Source: Caldifarciminota bacterium 4484_100
Lineage (GTDB): Bacteria; Hydrothermota; Tepidihabitantia; SM23-42
Direction of reading: 5' to 3'
NCBI GenBank assembly: GCA_002049785.1
Contig: MUKB01000068.1
Location: 1 to 7,794 of the forward strand
DNA length: 7,794 nucleotides
Under the pieces are notes generated by a model that saw nothing but the letters and a program-made list of their open reading frames with translations, had not been told where the DNA came from and searched no databases. A program made the position numbers and the translations under genes. Shown one piece after another: positions 6,222-7,794 of the stretch (the stretch's first letter is position 1; every line of letters begins with the position of its first letter).

Positions 6222-6803
6222 ATGATTCGTACCAAGAACCTGGAGTCCATTCTGAGGAACCTTAATTACCAGATTAAGGTAAATAAAGGTTCACCGATCA
6301 ATCTGGTGGTATGCGGTGGAACCGCACTCCTTGCCTTAGGATTTATAAAAAGGGTAACAAAGGATATTGATGTACTGGGAGTTTACAGCTCTGAAACCGG
6401 TGTTCAAAAGATCAAAAAATTTCCTGAGTGGCTGACCAAAGCAGCAAAAAAGGTCGCCCGTGATTATGGTTTACCTCAGGGATGGTTAAATCTGGGACCC
6501 GCGGCTCAACTTGAAACCGGATTACCCGATGGTTTGGACAAAAGATTGATTGCCAAATGTTACGGTGAATATCTGACCATCTACTACATAAGCCGTATAG
6601 ACCAGATATTTTTTAAACTCTATGCCGCAGTTGATCGCAACGATTATCATGTTGAAGACCTTTTTGCTTTAGAACCTACAACCGAAGAGTTGGAAAAAGC
6701 CATAAGATGGGTCTTAAGCCAAGATGTCTCTCTGGAATTCAGGTTGCTCTTAAAGAACTTCTTAGAAAAAAATGCCTATGAAGATATCGCTGAAAAAATT
6801 TAG
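6222..6803 (+). CDS. DUF6036 / AbiEii-like nucleotidyltransferase, putative toxin
   Basis: A 193-residue protein with the start of a polymerase-beta-type nucleotidyltransferase fold: CGGTALLALG at residues 31-40 (the GG(S/T) nucleotide-binding turn) and TKDIDVLG at 46-53 with the two metal-binding carboxylates D48 and D50. The C-terminal half, KLYAAVDRNDYHVEDLFAL followed by EPTTEELEKAIRWVL, matches what I recall of the DUF6036 family, related to AbiEii-type toxins that modify RNA or nucleotides. The start at ATG 6222 is chosen because it follows a perfect promoter. The frame stays open upstream to 6036, including an ATG at 6171, but those starts lie at or before the promoter and would translate palindromic spacer. 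The 3' end overlaps the winged-helix gene by 32 nt. Family placement is fairly firm; toxic or antiviral function is inference from related systems. Confidence 0.82.
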   Translation: MIRTKNLESILRNLNYQIKVNKGSPINLVVCGGTALLALGFIKRVTKDIDVLGVYSSETGVQKIKKFPEWLTKAAKKVARDYGLPQGWLNLGPAAQLETGLPDGLDKRLIAKCYGEYLTIYYISRIDQIFFKLYAAVDRNDYHVEDLFALEPTTEELEKAIRWVLSQDVSLEFRLLLKNFLEKNAYEDIAEKI

Positions 6804-7770
6804 AAAAGATTTCTTAGACCGTATACTTGAATTGCATTGGCGTCACTGGACTGCACTTGGTTTGGCCGGAACAGTAGAACCGGAAAAGTGCTGGCTCATT
6901 GACCTTGAGCCATTAATTGTCTCCACCTTTACAATCGGTCTGAATGATAAACGACTTCTCAATGGAGCATTGGAGTGGTTAAAAAATAATGCATTTTGGA
7001 TTAACCTTTCTCGTCTAAGGAGGATTGGAGAAAAATTTGGTGTTAAGATTCCAAATTCTGATGAAGAACTTCTTGCCCCTAAAACTACTTTATTATTAAT
7101 CGAGGTCTTGAAAAGTATCAATCGAAAAAAAACCTTTACCAAATTCCGCACTCATAATTCTGAATCAAATTCCTATGAGAAAATAATTAAAGGTTTCCGG
7201 TCTCGTGGTATATCAATGGCGCCAAAGCCAAAACTTTATTCTTCATTACTTCAGCTATCATTACGAGGGATTTTTGGTATTGATACCCGGGTTGAGGTTT
7301 TTATCTACCTATTGTTTTATGAGTATGGCAACTCCAACTCAATTGCCCAGGAAACATTCCATAATCAGCGAAATGTCTATAAGATTCTGGATATTCTGGC
7401 AAAAACTGGTATGGTTGAGCGATATCAGAAAAAGAAGATCAAGAACTATGCTTTGAAAAATAAGAAATACTGGCTGAAGATACTGGGGGTAAGAAGACCG
7501 CCGAAATATCTAAACTGGGCCAGAACATTTCTTGTGCTGGATATGATTCTAAAGGAAGCATTAATACCTCACTACAATAATGAATACCTGCTTTCATCAC
7601 TGTTTAGGGACATTATTAATGAAATAAAATTTATTGGCCAATCTCTAAATATTGATATTCCGGATCCAGATTCATATCCTGGAGACAAATATTTCAATCC
7701 TTTTGTTAATATACTCTTTAACATTATCGATCGATTGATATCAGATGTAAAAACTCCTGATTGGGTTTAA
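6772..7770 (+). CDS. Winged-helix protein partnered with the nucleotidyltransferase, putative antitoxin/regulator
   Basis: A 332-residue protein with no signal peptide or membrane segments. The N-terminal part (about 14-75) has a conserved-looking block, LHWRHWTALGLAG then LIDLEPLIVSTFTIG and EWLKNNAFWINLSRLRRI. I recall similar blocks in proteins encoded beside DUF6036 nucleotidyltransferases. Residues about 163-235 form an ArsR/MarR-like winged helix: LRGIFGIDTRVEVFIYLLFYE, a recognition-helix segment SIAQETFHNQRNVYKILDIL, AKTGMVER, and a basic wing QKKKIKNYALKNKKYW. A helical tail of about 95 residues follows. Two starts are possible, ATG 6772 and ATG 6778, both within the end of the upstream gene and without a Shine-Dalgarno, so coupled translation is likely. 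It may bind the cassette promoter and neutralise or assist the nucleotidyltransferase; that role is inferred from AbiE-type pairs. The order (enzyme first) is opposite to classical abiEi-abiEii. Confidence 0.75.
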   Translation: MPMKISLKKFRKDFLDRILELHWRHWTALGLAGTVEPEKCWLIDLEPLIVSTFTIGLNDKRLLNGALEWLKNNAFWINLSRLRRIGEKFGVKIPNSDEELLAPKTTLLLIEVLKSINRKKTFTKFRTHNSESNSYEKIIKGFRSRGISMAPKPKLYSSLLQLSLRGIFGIDTRVEVFIYLLFYEYGNSNSIAQETFHNQRNVYKILDILAKTGMVERYQKKKIKNYALKNKKYWLKILGVRRPPKYLNWARTFLVLDMILKEALIPHYNNEYLLSSLFRDIINEIKFIGQSLNIDIPDPDSYPGDKYFNPFVNILFNIIDRLISDVKTPDWV

Positions 7771-7794
7771 CCATCATAACCTTTCTGCTCCGTG

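Overview
This 7.8 kb window has all of its supported genes on the + strand. The best taxonomic hint is the first gene. It is a secreted repeat protein ending in a type IX secretion (Por) C-terminal sorting domain, of the kind common in the Bacteroidetes/FCB group and in FCB-affiliated candidate phyla such as WOR-3 (Stahlbacteria). The moderate base composition, ATG starts often lacking a clear Shine-Dalgarno, and intergenic palindromes fit an uncultured genome of that sort. This placement is inference, not proof.

Layout: (1) 1-1353 is the 3' part of the secreted protein, with seven copies of a [LI]D-x3-P-x-[IV]-x-[YW] motif suggesting a beta-propeller, then the sorting domain. (2) 1354-1707 is non-coding. 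It holds a 21-bp palindrome, an 8-bp tandem array (AATGACTN, ten copies in blocks) and a good sigma-70-type promoter. (3) 1708-6022 reads as one operon: guaA (GMP synthase), a membrane-bound GAF-GAF-GGDEF diguanylate cyclase whose start overlaps the guaA stop by 10 nt, and a patatin-like lipid hydrolase starting 3 nt after the cyclase stop. (4) 6023-6221 is a palindrome-rich spacer ending in a perfect consensus promoter, TTGACA-17-TATAAT. (5) 6222-7770 is a two-gene cassette: a DUF6036/AbiEii-like nucleotidyltransferase and, overlapping it by 32 nt, a protein with an internal winged-helix domain.

Two points deserve most attention. First, guaA is broken near its 5' end. The family sequence runs MIVVVDFGS and then jumps, in another frame, to ECRVYSEIV, so about 11 codons are missing and the frame is shifted (about 31 bp net). 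Everything downstream, including the catalytic Cys/His/Glu and the PP-loop, is intact. This is either a real recent lesion or an assembly artefact in an otherwise central purine gene.

Second, the nucleotidyltransferase/winged-helix pair looks like a compact toxin-antitoxin or defence-type module. Its promoter is placed so that the mRNA would be leaderless or nearly so, and AATTAGTA repeats lie over the promoter exactly 22 bp apart, which suggests autoregulation. To my knowledge this gene arrangement is not functionally characterised.
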